Below the pieces are notes generated by a model, which had not been told where the DNA came from, made no database searches, and saw nothing but the letters and a program-made list of their open reading frames with translations. DNA of 64,000 bases from SAR324 cluster bacterium (lineage in GTDB: Bacteria; SAR324; NAC60-12): the NCBI GenBank assembly GCA_028281495.1, contig JANQJU010000033.1, positions 186,001-250,000 on the forward strand, in the 5' to 3' direction. The position numbers were made by a program, and so were the translations under genes. Below are positions 25,181 to 32,802 of this stretch, piece by piece; position 1 is the stretch's first letter, and the number at the start of each line of letters is the position of its first letter.

Positions 25181-27298
25181 TCAGCGTCGTTTAGTATGAA
25201 TCGCAGGCCCTTGCTGCAATACTTGAATGGAAAAGCCTTCAACCAATACCTGTTTGTTCGCCCTGCGCTTCTTAGTGGGCAAGGTTTCTAAGGCAGTATT
25301 CAACACACAACGCCACGGAGCTTCGGAAGGTAAATGAAATTTCAAAGGTTGGTCATAAAAATTGAACAGGATACAGATGGAACACCCTGGAAAATCTGGA
25401 TTTACGATTTTCCAAACCAAAGTTCGTACATAACCACTTAAATCTTCTGGCCCTCCAAAACAATTGAGCCATTCATATTGACTGCGATCCGAAAACAAAA
25501 ATGCAAAGTATTTTTTCCGAAACGCAACTGCCGCTTTTACAAACAGAAACAGCTGATTGTTTTCTTGCAACAAATTCCAATTGACCCAACTGATATTATT
25601 ATCCAAGCAATAAGCATTATTGTTGCCATGTTGTGTACGGCCAAATTCATCCCCTGCCAATATCATGGGGACCCCGTTTGAGAGCTGCAACAATAGATGC
25701 AACGCTTGGACTTTTTTACGACGCAAGGCAGTGATTTCTAAACTCTGAGTAGGACCTTCTTCACCACAATTGTAGGAATTATTGTTATTGGAGCCATCTC
25801 GATTTTCTTCACCATTCATTTCATTGTGCTTGTTGTTATAGGAAACAAGATCCCACATCGTCATGCCATCATGGGCCGTGATAAAGTTGATGCTAGAACG
25901 GCGACCTTTATCAATCGATAAATAGACATCAGGGCTTCCCAACAAACTCTGCTTGATTTCTCCAATCACCCCCATATCGCCTCGGATAGCTTTGCGCATC
26001 GAGTCTCGATATCGATCATTCCACTCCATCCAATCGGCATTCCCAGCGATATACCCTAAATGATAACCACCTGCCGCATCCCAAGGCTCGGCTATAAATT
26101 TAATCCCAGCTAATGCAGGATCATGACGAATCTCCCAAAGTAAATACGGGAACGGATGAAAATCTCCTTGATGGCTCCGGCTCAAAATCGAAGCTAGATC
26201 AAACCGGAATCCATCCACTCCTATTTCTTGAGACCAATAATACAAACTTTCTCTCAATAATTGTTTGACTGCTGGGTGGGAACAATTGAGAGCGTTGCCA
26301 CAACCGGAATAGTTGGCCAAATGATTATATTGATCGTGTAAATACCACGTTTTTTGCCCCAGCCATTTAAAATGATCAATCGGCCCGCCTTCCCCATGTT
26401 CTGCAGTATGGTTGTAAACCACATCGAGTATAATCTCGATATCGGCCGCATGGAACGCATCAACCATCTCTTTAAATTCTTGCACTGCATTCTCACGGTC
26501 ATATGCATAATTTTGCTTCGGGGCAAAAAACAACAAAGGAGAATAACCCCAATAGTTATACAAAGGAGTATCAGTAGGAGAGCGAAAATGGTTTTCATTT
26601 TCATCGAAATCATACACTGGCAACAACTCGACCATCGTCACTCCCAATTCCTGAAGGTAGGGGATGCATTCGGTCAAACCACGATAAGTTCCGGAATACT
26701 TGGAATGAATAATAGGTGCTGAAGCACTTTGGGTCATTCCGCGCACATGGCACTCATACACAACGCTCGTTTCCAATGAATGCTGTGGACGGGGCGGACG
26801 CTCCCGATCCGTTACGGAGGGTCTCAATACCGGTAAACGTCGCACTTGATCTCGTGTAGGAACTCCACGACGATGTATACGGCAAATCTCCAAGCGTTCA
26901 GGGTCGATTTGAAACCCCTGGGCATCTCCCCAATTTTCTCCACCTGCCGTTTCTTTGGTGCACGGATCCAGGACCCAATGGTACTGGAGCTTTTCCGTGT
27001 AAGGATCAAATTTCCAAACTCGAATGAGCATTCCCCAAGACACATCGGATGAATATTCTTGAACCAATTGTGCTTCCCAATTCCATAAATTGCCAAAGCG
27101 ATATTCTTCTTTTAGCAATGTGATTGTTTCATAGACGGGAACGGTTTGGCCTAACTTAAGACGATGAGGATTTTCATAAAAACAATACTCAACCATCTCA
27201 GCGTCTGATGCGTAAAGGCTAAATTGTAAGTTTAGTCCCTTCCAACGTGCACCTAATGGGGCAAATGGTGCGGGGCATACATTTGAAAACAACGACAT
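25181..27298 (-). CDS. glgX: Glycogen debranching enzyme GlgX (isoamylase type)
   Basis: A 705-residue GH13 enzyme that hydrolyses alpha-1,6 branches of glycogen-type glucans in the cytoplasm. An N-terminal CBM48-like domain (about 10-140) precedes the barrel. Catalytic motifs are DGFRFDLAS (nucleophile Asp near 367), IAEPWDA (acid/base Glu) and FITAHDGMTMWDL with the GlgX hallmark NNKHNEMNGEENRDG. Length matches GlgX (about 650-720). The start at 27298 is preferred over a TTG five codons upstream because GGAG lies just before this ATG. It heads a minus-strand run of glycosyltransferase genes and is divergent from the sugar ABC/amylosucrase genes, suggesting alpha-glucan turnover. Confidence 0.93.
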   Translation of the reverse strand: MSLFSNVCPAPFAPLGARWKGLNLQFSLYASDAEMVEYCFYENPHRLKLGQTVPVYETITLLKEEYRFGNLWNWEAQLVQEYSSDVSWGMLIRVWKFDPYTEKLQYHWVLDPCTKETAGGENWGDAQGFQIDPERLEICRIHRRGVPTRDQVRRLPVLRPSVTDRERPPRPQHSLETSVVYECHVRGMTQSASAPIIHSKYSGTYRGLTECIPYLQELGVTMVELLPVYDFDENENHFRSPTDTPLYNYWGYSPLLFFAPKQNYAYDRENAVQEFKEMVDAFHAADIEIILDVVYNHTAEHGEGGPIDHFKWLGQKTWYLHDQYNHLANYSGCGNALNCSHPAVKQLLRESLYYWSQEIGVDGFRFDLASILSRSHQGDFHPFPYLLWEIRHDPALAGIKFIAEPWDAAGGYHLGYIAGNADWMEWNDRYRDSMRKAIRGDMGVIGEIKQSLLGSPDVYLSIDKGRRSSINFITAHDGMTMWDLVSYNNKHNEMNGEENRDGSNNNNSYNCGEEGPTQSLEITALRRKKVQALHLLLQLSNGVPMILAGDEFGRTQHGNNNAYCLDNNISWVNWNLLQENNQLFLFVKAAVAFRKKYFAFLFSDRSQYEWLNCFGGPEDLSGYVRTLVWKIVNPDFPGCSICILFNFYDQPLKFHLPSEAPWRCVLNTALETLPTKKRRANKQVLVEGFSIQVLQQGPAIHTKRR

Positions 27299-27655
27299 GA
27301 ATCTCCATAACAATATTGTTAATTCACTTCAAGCTTCACTTTTGTGAAAGCAAACAACTTCTAAAAGCTTTTAAATCAGCTACTTAAACTAAAACCAAGC
27401 AGAAATATAAGATCAATGCTTCCTCATAATAAGCCTCTCAAAATTAGAAAAAAGCCCCTCTTTTTAAAGGGCGCTATCTTGCTGTTATGACGCTTGACTT
27501 TCAAGACAATTGCTGTAAGAAGGAAATCTCAGACGACTAGGCCCTGATCTCAATAGGGTTATGGGAAGTTCGCTTTCCTGAGGCAAAGTCAGAAAAACTT
27601 CTTTTATTTAATGTCGTGTTTCGTTAATGTCGGCTTTTCAGGTAGGGTAGAGTCA

Positions 27656-27681
27656 CTGGAAGTTAGTGTTATACTTTCCAG
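27656..27681 (+). promoter_or_regulatory. Extended -10 promoter inside an inverted repeat
   Basis: CTGGAA (27656-27661) and TTCCAG (27676-27681) are inverted around TGTTATACT (27667-27675), a TGn-extended -10 sequence. No good -35 is present, as often with extended -10 promoters. A repressor bound to the repeat would cover the -10 element. Transcription would start near 27682 and give a leader of about 130 nt for the ABC ATPase gene. Confidence 0.45.
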
Positions 27682-27738
27682 AATCCTGTCTTCACACTAG
27701 CCTAATTTGGCGGAGGAGGTTTAAAGTTACTTTTAAAC

Positions 27739-27773
27739 CACAGCAAACAGAATTGGTATTCTGGAGTGCTGTG
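27739..27773 (+). promoter_or_regulatory. Long dyad in the leader of the ABC ATPase gene
   Basis: CACAGCA (27739-27745) pairs with TGCTGTG (27767-27773), and CAGAAT (27748-27753) with ATTCTG (27758-27763) around a TGGT loop; only a small AA/GAG internal loop interrupts the stem. It ends 37 bases before the ATG. It may be an operator or an RNA hairpin controlling the first gene. Confidence 0.55.
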
Positions 27774-27810
27774 ATGAGCTTGACTACAACTCACTGAGGG
27801 GGGGGCAAGA

Positions 27811-28905
27811 ATGGCATCAGTTACTATAGATAAAATCATCAAACGTTACGGAAAAATACAAACGGTTCATGGGATCGATCTAGATATTAAAGATAAAGAA
27901 TTTATTGTTTTGGTTGGCCCGTCAGGGTGTGGAAAATCAACCATTTTAAGGATGGTTGCAGGCTTGGAAGAAATCTCAGGCGGCACCATTTCGATTGGAG
28001 ATCGAGTGGTTAACGACATTCCTCCAAAGGATCGGAATGTCGCAATGGTTTTCCAAAATTATGCACTCTACCCTCATATGTCCGTCTATGAAAATATGGG
28101 GTTCGCTCTGAAACTACAAAAGCGTTCTCCTAGTGAAATTGACAAGCTAGTCCGCGAGGCTTCGGAAATCTTAGGCCTCAATGCCCTGTTGGAAAGAAAA
28201 CCTGCTGCCATGTCAGGGGGTCAACGTCAACGGGTCTCCATGGGACGCGCTATTGTCAGGCACGCAGAGGTGTTTCTATTTGATGAACCTCTTTCTAATT
28301 TAGATGCTCAATTGCGCACACAAATGCGTATTGAAATCAAAAAGTTACACATGCGCATGGGCACCACCACCTTATATGTGACCCATGATCAAGTTGAAGC
28401 CATGACCCTTGCAGATCGTATTGTCATCTTGAAGGATGGCCATATCATGCAAGTCGGTTCTCCTATCGAAGTTTACGAAAATCCTGTCAATAAATTTGTT
28501 GCCTCCTTCATTGGCAACCCCCCTATGAATATCTTTCCAGCCAGAGTGAAAAGCAGTGGCAATGGGCTGGTTGTAGAAATCAATCAGCTTCGTCTCCCCG
28601 TACCGGAAAAGCCGGGACATCAGTTGAAAGCAGGCACCGAAGTCCTGATAGGCGTTCGGCCTGATGATATCTCAATTGCAAGTGATGACGACGGATTACC
28701 TAATGAATGGAAGTTTGAAGGCAAAGTCCTTCTGGCTGAAACGTTAGGCGGCGAATCACTTTTGGATATTTCAATTGGTGGCACTGAATTCGTAGCAGAA
28801 ATTGAGGGCCGTTACTTACCCAAACCGGGTGAAAAGATGGCTTATGCTTTTAACTTGAAGCACCTACACGCCTTCGATCCATCAACAGAAAAAACAATCT
28901 ATTAA
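27811..28905 (+). CDS. Sugar ABC importer ATPase (UgpC/MalK type)
   Basis: A 364-residue ATPase that energises a carbohydrate ABC importer. Walker A is GPSGCGKST (36-44), the signature is MSGGQRQR (about 134), Walker B is VFLFDEP (about 154-160) and the switch His lies in YVTHDQ. The C-terminal about 130 residues form the TOBE/OB regulatory domain of the MalK/UgpC/MsmK class (GVRPDDISI). In such transporters this domain can bind regulators or inhibitory proteins. GAGGGGGGGG precedes the ATG. It is the first gene of the transporter set; the binding-protein gene follows after a 311-bp gap full of inverted repeats. The substrate is not set by the ATPase. Confidence 0.94.
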   Translation: MASVTIDKIIKRYGKIQTVHGIDLDIKDKEFIVLVGPSGCGKSTILRMVAGLEEISGGTISIGDRVVNDIPPKDRNVAMVFQNYALYPHMSVYENMGFALKLQKRSPSEIDKLVREASEILGLNALLERKPAAMSGGQRQRVSMGRAIVRHAEVFLFDEPLSNLDAQLRTQMRIEIKKLHMRMGTTTLYVTHDQVEAMTLADRIVILKDGHIMQVGSPIEVYENPVNKFVASFIGNPPMNIFPARVKSSGNGLVVEINQLRLPVPEKPGHQLKAGTEVLIGVRPDDISIASDDDGLPNEWKFEGKVLLAETLGGESLLDISIGGTEFVAEIEGRYLPKPGEKMAYAFNLKHLHAFDPSTEKTIY

Positions 28906-28913
28906 GTTTTTTG

Positions 28914-28935
28914 TTAAAGAAAATCGTTTCTTTAA
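28914..28935 (+). repeat. Inverted repeat after the ABC ATPase gene
   Basis: TTAAAGAAA (28914-28922) and TTTCTTTAA (28927-28935) form a perfect 9-bp dyad with loop ATCG, 8 bases past the stop codon. It is AT-rich with no T tract after it, so it is a weak terminator or mRNA-end structure at best, or a protein-binding dyad. Confidence 0.6.
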
Positions 28936-29216
28936 TGTTGATGGTTTCAACAACAAGCAGATCATTATAATCATTTTATGCACACATTTACGTGTGGAGG
29001 CTGTATTTCCTCAATTTTGGGGAAATGAAACTTTCCTGAATCGAGCTTTGGCTTCATTTAGGAAAAATGTAATGAAGTTTTCTCTTATAGAAGAGCTACT
29101 TGGCTTATAAAGTATCAAGTTGAGTGGATCTGAAAATATGAGATAGTTGGCGTGTTTCATAGTCATTCAGAAACACGCGATCCGTATAAAACTGAATGGT
29201 AAATTTAAGGAGGAGT
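28936..29216 (+). promoter_or_regulatory. Leader and hairpins upstream of the binding-protein gene
   Basis: This gap holds three further inverted repeats. ATTTCCTCAA/TTGGGGAAAT spans 29005-29026. An imperfect 15-bp stem starting TTTCCTGAAT with a TTTG loop spans 29032-29065. A perfect 9-bp stem GCGTGTTTC/GAAACACGC with an 11-nt loop spans 29150-29178 and ends 38 bases before the ATG. TATAAA at 29106-29111 could be a -10 for separate transcription of the binding-protein gene, which is usually made in excess. No small coding gene is credible. Confidence 0.5.
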
Positions 29217-30503
29217 ATGAAAAAAACGCTAACCAGCCTCGGCATGAGCCTGCTGGCTATCTTGTTTTCTTCAATCGTTGCAAGCAGTTCCTATGCAGTC
29301 ACCATCACCATCGCGTGTGGTGCTGTTGGGGATGAATTTGAGTTATGTAAGAAAAATGTGGATGCGTGGGCCGCAGAAACAGGCAATGAAGTGGTTATGT
29401 TCCAGAGTCCTAACCTCACTACAGACCGCTTGGGTTTGTTTCAACAAATTTTCGCAGCCAAAAGTAGCGAGATTGATGTGGTTCAAATCGATGTTATTTG
29501 GCCGGGCTTGTTAGGCAAGCACTTCATCGATTTGAAAAAGTACATTCCAACGTCTCATATTAATCAACACTTCAAAGCCATTGTAGACAACAATACCGAT
29601 TCGAAAGGCCGGGTCTTAGCGGTTCCTTTCTTCACTGATGCAGGGATACTTTACTACCGTAAAGATTTGCTTGAAAAGCATGGTCATCAACCTCCTCAAA
29701 CATGGGAAGATCTGACCCGAATTGCTAAGGATATTTTGAGTAAAGAATCTCCCAACAACTCAAGGTTGGTCGGCTTTGTTTTCCAAGGCAAGCCTTATGA
29801 AGGGTTGACTTGTGATGCTTTGGAATGGATCGATTCCTACAATGGTGGCTCGATTATTGATGAAGCGACAGGAGAAGTGACGGTAAACAATCCTAACGCA
29901 GCGGCTGCTCTCAAAATGGCTGCTTCTTGGATCGGTACGATCTCTCCTAAAGGTGTGTTGAACTATGCAGAAGAAGATGCACGTGGTGTTTTCCAATCTG
30001 GTAACGCAATTTTCATGCGTAACTGGCCGTATGCGTGGGCCTTGGGCAACAACCCTGATTCTCCGATTAAAGGAAAGATTGGTGTTGCACCACTCCCCAA
30101 AGGCGGAGCCAACGGAAAGCATACTGGTACTTTAGGTGGATGGAACATGTCTGTGTCTAAGTACTCTAAGCATCCGAAAGAAGCTGCAGACCTCGTTCGC
30201 TATCTGACCACCAAGCAAATCCAGATTCAACGTGCTGTAGACGGTGCTTACAATCCAACTATCGGAGATGCCTACCAAGCACCAGAAATTGAGGCTGCGA
30301 ATCCTTTCATGGTAACCCTGTACGATACTTTTACGAATGCCGTTGCTCGACCCTCTAAGCTCACCGGACGAAAATACAATAAAGTGTCTAGTAAGTTCTG
30401 GAATGCCGTTCATTCTGTTTTGTCTGGAAAAGAAACAGCAGAAGAGTCTTTAGCTCGCTTGGAAAAAGACCTGAATCGCATCAAAGGCAAACGAGGCTGG
30501 TAA
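29217..30503 (+). CDS. Sugar ABC importer substrate-binding protein
   Basis: A 428-residue periplasmic solute-binding protein of the family 1 (MalE/ThuE/AglE-like) carbohydrate group. The start at 29217 is chosen for the strong AAGGAGGA four bases upstream; an in-frame ATG seven codons earlier lacks one. A type I signal peptide ends near SYA-VTI, with no lipobox, so the protein is soluble in the periplasm. Visible family features are the lobe-1 start ITIACGAVGDE, the VPFFTDAGILYYRKDLL hinge region and LGGWNMSVSKYSKHPKEA near the C terminus. The fold class covers trehalose, maltose, sucrose and other alpha-glucoside binders; the amylosucrase downstream favours sucrose. The two permease genes follow. 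Confidence 0.92.
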   Translation: MKKTLTSLGMSLLAILFSSIVASSSYAVTITIACGAVGDEFELCKKNVDAWAAETGNEVVMFQSPNLTTDRLGLFQQIFAAKSSEIDVVQIDVIWPGLLGKHFIDLKKYIPTSHINQHFKAIVDNNTDSKGRVLAVPFFTDAGILYYRKDLLEKHGHQPPQTWEDLTRIAKDILSKESPNNSRLVGFVFQGKPYEGLTCDALEWIDSYNGGSIIDEATGEVTVNNPNAAAALKMAASWIGTISPKGVLNYAEEDARGVFQSGNAIFMRNWPYAWALGNNPDSPIKGKIGVAPLPKGGANGKHTGTLGGWNMSVSKYSKHPKEAADLVRYLTTKQIQIQRAVDGAYNPTIGDAYQAPEIEAANPFMVTLYDTFTNAVARPSKLTGRKYNKVSSKFWNAVHSVLSGKETAEESLARLEKDLNRIKGKRGW

Positions 30504-30527
30504 TCGCAACTTAGTTCGTCATTCACC

Positions 30528-30561
30528 TGGGACGAGATTTTCTTAAGGCAATCTCGTCTCA
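30528..30561 (+). repeat. Intercistronic hairpin after the binding-protein gene
   Basis: GACGAGATT (30531-30539) and AATCTCGTC (30550-30558) pair perfectly and the stem extends to about 12 bp with one wobble. It lies 25 bases after the stop and has no T tract. Hairpins at this place are known in other sugar ABC operons to protect the binding-protein mRNA or thin out transcription into the permease genes; applying that here is inference. Confidence 0.65.
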
Positions 30562-30601
30562 CTCAAAATTCATCCCCCATCAAATCATCCTGGACCTTAA
30601 G

Positions 30602-30625
30602 AAGGTGTATATACATCCTTTTTGC
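30602..30625 (+). repeat. Palindrome with T run upstream of the first permease gene
   Basis: AAGGTGTAT and ATACATCCTT form a near-perfect dyad around a TGTATATACA palindrome, followed by TTTTT. It could act as a weak attenuator in front of the permease gene. A second small palindrome, CTAAT-C-ATTAG, follows at 30639-30649. Confidence 0.45.
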
Positions 30626-30664
30626 ATCAGGATAACTGCTAATCATTAGAGATTGGAGAAAGCT

Positions 30665-31558
30665 ATGGCAGAGCATTTATCTCCCTTTAGAAAAATGCAA
30701 ATCAAGTGGGCATGGATTTTTATGTCGCCTACACTTGTCGTTCTTTTCATGGTAGCAGGATTCCCCCTATTCCAGACAATTTGGTTTAGCTTCACCGATG
30801 CCACGCTAGATAGTTTGGATGAATATAATTTCATTGCTCTTGAAAATTACGGTCTTCTTTTCACGGATCCTTTGTGGTGGTCCTCTGTTTGGATTACTAT
30901 CAAATTTACAATCGCAGCTGTTATATTGGAAACCACTCTTGGGGTTTTGATCGCATTGATGCTCAATCGAGAATTTCCAGGGCGAGGTGCCTATCGAGCA
31001 GCAATCTTGGTGCCTTGGGCTATTCCTACCGTTGTTTCTTCACAGATTTGGGCGTGGCTCTATCATGACCAATATGGCTTCCTCAATGAAGCTTTGAAAA
31101 GTTTAGGATTGATTGAAAAAAGTATTGCATTCATGGGTAATCCTGATTTGGTGTTGCCAACAATTATCGCGGTGGACGTATGGAAAACCACTCCATTTAT
31201 GGTTCTCTTAGTACTCGCAGGATTGACTACCATTTCCAAAGATTTATATGAAGCTGCGGAGATGGATGGTGCTCATCCGGTACAAGTCTTCTTTCAAATC
31301 ACCCTTCCTCTTTTGAAGCCAACCTTATTAATTGCGTTGATCTTTCGTTCTTTAGATACCTTGCGAGTGTTTGATGTCATTTACATTATGCAAGGAAGTA
31401 ATGAGAGTACAGCTAGTGTATCTATTTATGCGCGACAGCAAATGATCGACTTTCAGGAGATCGGCTTAGGTTCAGCATCTTCAGTAGCTATCTTTATTCT
31501 CATCAGCATATTTACTATAGGTTATATGCTTTCCATGAAAGTCGATTTTAATAAGTAG
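30665..31558 (+). CDS. Sugar ABC importer permease (MalF type)
   Basis: A 297-residue inner-membrane permease of the MalF/UgpA/ThuF class with six predicted helices. The EAA loop that docks the ATPase reads EAAEMDGAHPVQVFFQITLP at about 198-217. The start at 30665 is preferred over a TTG four codons upstream because GGAG lies six bases before this ATG. With the second permease it would form the heterodimeric channel for the sugar delivered by the binding protein. The stop is 9 bp before the next gene. Confidence 0.93.
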   Translation: MAEHLSPFRKMQIKWAWIFMSPTLVVLFMVAGFPLFQTIWFSFTDATLDSLDEYNFIALENYGLLFTDPLWWSSVWITIKFTIAAVILETTLGVLIALMLNREFPGRGAYRAAILVPWAIPTVVSSQIWAWLYHDQYGFLNEALKSLGLIEKSIAFMGNPDLVLPTIIAVDVWKTTPFMVLLVLAGLTTISKDLYEAAEMDGAHPVQVFFQITLPLLKPTLLIALIFRSLDTLRVFDVIYIMQGSNESTASVSIYARQQMIDFQEIGLGSASSVAIFILISIFTIGYMLSMKVDFNK

Positions 31559-31567
31559 GAGGTAACT

Positions 31568-32407
31568 GTGACAAGACAACAAAAACAGATGGTATGGAAT
31601 ACCGGTTTTTGGGTACTTGCCGTAATAGTACTTTTTTATGCACTATTCCCTTTCTATTACGCAGTACTGACCAGCTTCAAAACTGGACAAGAGCTATTTA
31701 AAGTAGATTTTTTCATCACAAATATTGACTTAACCAATTATCGCGGGCTGTTCATTCAACAGGATTTTGCTCGGATTATTATGAATTCGATCATTGTCTC
31801 TGCAACAACAGTTATCGTGAGTTTGGCACTTAGTGTCTCAGCATCTTATGCTTTGGGTAGGGTTAATTTTCCTGGCAAAGTTTCTTTAATGTATGTCGTT
31901 TTGGGAGTTTCTATGTTTCCCCAAATCGCTGTACTTTCTGGTTTGTATACCCTTTTGCAAATCTTAGGACTTTTCAACAATTGGCTAGGTCTCTCTCTAG
32001 TCTATATGATCTTCACCCTACCGTTCACAGTATGGGTTTTGACTTCATTCATTCGCGAAATTCCTAAAGAACTGGAAGAAGCCGCCCAATTGGATGGTGC
32101 ATCTCCATTGCAAATTGTTGTTCTTGTCTTTTTGCCAGTTTTAGGACCTGCGACAGTGACTACGGGCCTCTTGGCATTCATTGCCGCTTGGAACGAGTTC
32201 CTGTTTGCCCTCACCTTTACTGTCAATGAGAGTGCAAGGACAATCCCAGTAGCCATTAGCCTGATTACTGGAGCCAGCCAATACGAATTGCCCTTTGGTT
32301 CCATTATGGCCGCAAGTGTTCTTGTGACCATACCATTGATTCTATTGGTACTTGTGTTCCAGAAAAAGATCATCTCGGGCCTTACTGCTGGAGCGGTCAA
32401 AGGTTAA
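31568..32407 (+). CDS. Sugar ABC importer permease (MalG type)
   Basis: A 279-residue inner-membrane permease of the MalG/UgpE/ThuG class with six predicted helices. The EAA loop reads EEAAQLDGASPLQIVVLVFLP around 175-195. Translation starts at GTG 31568, supported by AGGAGG five bases upstream; the next in-frame ATG is seven codons later and has no comparable site. It closes the importer gene set and is followed by a strong inverted repeat. Confidence 0.93.
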   Translation: MTRQQKQMVWNTGFWVLAVIVLFYALFPFYYAVLTSFKTGQELFKVDFFITNIDLTNYRGLFIQQDFARIIMNSIIVSATTVIVSLALSVSASYALGRVNFPGKVSLMYVVLGVSMFPQIAVLSGLYTLLQILGLFNNWLGLSLVYMIFTLPFTVWVLTSFIREIPKELEEAAQLDGASPLQIVVLVFLPVLGPATVTTGLLAFIAAWNEFLFALTFTVNESARTIPVAISLITGASQYELPFGSIMAASVLVTIPLILLVLVFQKKIISGLTAGAVKG

Positions 32408-32433
32408 TCAACCCTGTAGATTCTTACCAAATT

Positions 32434-32474
32434 GGGGAAAACAGAAGTATCCCGTGCTTCATGCTGTTTTCCCC
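32434..32474 (+). terminator. Terminator-like hairpin after the importer genes
   Basis: GGGGAAAACAG (32434-32444) and CTGTTTTCCCC (32464-32474) are perfect 11-bp arms, 26 bases past the permease stop, with a small inner AAG/CTT pairing. The following bases are TTCGATTTCG, so the T tract is weak. It probably ends or reduces transcription before the amylosucrase gene. Confidence 0.6.
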
Positions 32475-32802
32475 TTCGATTTCGCTTACTATAGTTCCTC
32501 TTTCGATAGAATTCCTTCTCACTATTAAATCATTTCAGTCGATTTCCCATACTTATTGGTTCCCTGAACATCTTGTTCTAGGATTTTACCCTGTCCTGTG
32601 TCAGGATATAAGAAGGTTAGCGTATACTTGATCAATAAGTTTCCAGTTTTTTTTCATTTATATGGAATAGATCACGAGTCGTTATAGAAAACATAATTGT
32701 GAAGGCTTTTGTATAGTTACGCTTAGCAAACCGGAAGCATAAAGCTTCCAGTATTCAATAGAAACATGAAGAAACTGCAATGATTTTTAAGAGGTTGCTA
32801 CC
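32475..32802 (+). promoter_or_regulatory. Leader region of the amylosucrase gene
   Basis: About 330 bp without a gene. An inverted repeat GGAAGC-ATAAA-GCTTCC lies at 32733-32749, 53 bases before the start codon, and TTTCCAG occurs near 32640. The TTCCAG element also occurs in the repeat over the importer promoter at 27656-27681, which would fit one shared regulator; this is speculative. No confident promoter could be assigned. Confidence 0.4.

Larger units (their letters stand above)
27299..27810. promoter_or_regulatory. Divergent control region of glgX and the sugar ABC genes
   Basis: A 512-bp gap without a credible gene. It separates the minus-strand glgX operon from the plus-strand transporter genes and holds the promoters of both. 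Plus-strand signals are an extended -10 (TGTTATACT, 27667-27675) inside an inverted repeat, and a longer dyad at 27739-27773; both are listed separately. The half next to glgX is AT-rich (AAGCTTTTAAA around 27365) with no clear minus-strand -35/-10 pair. Confidence 0.5.
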
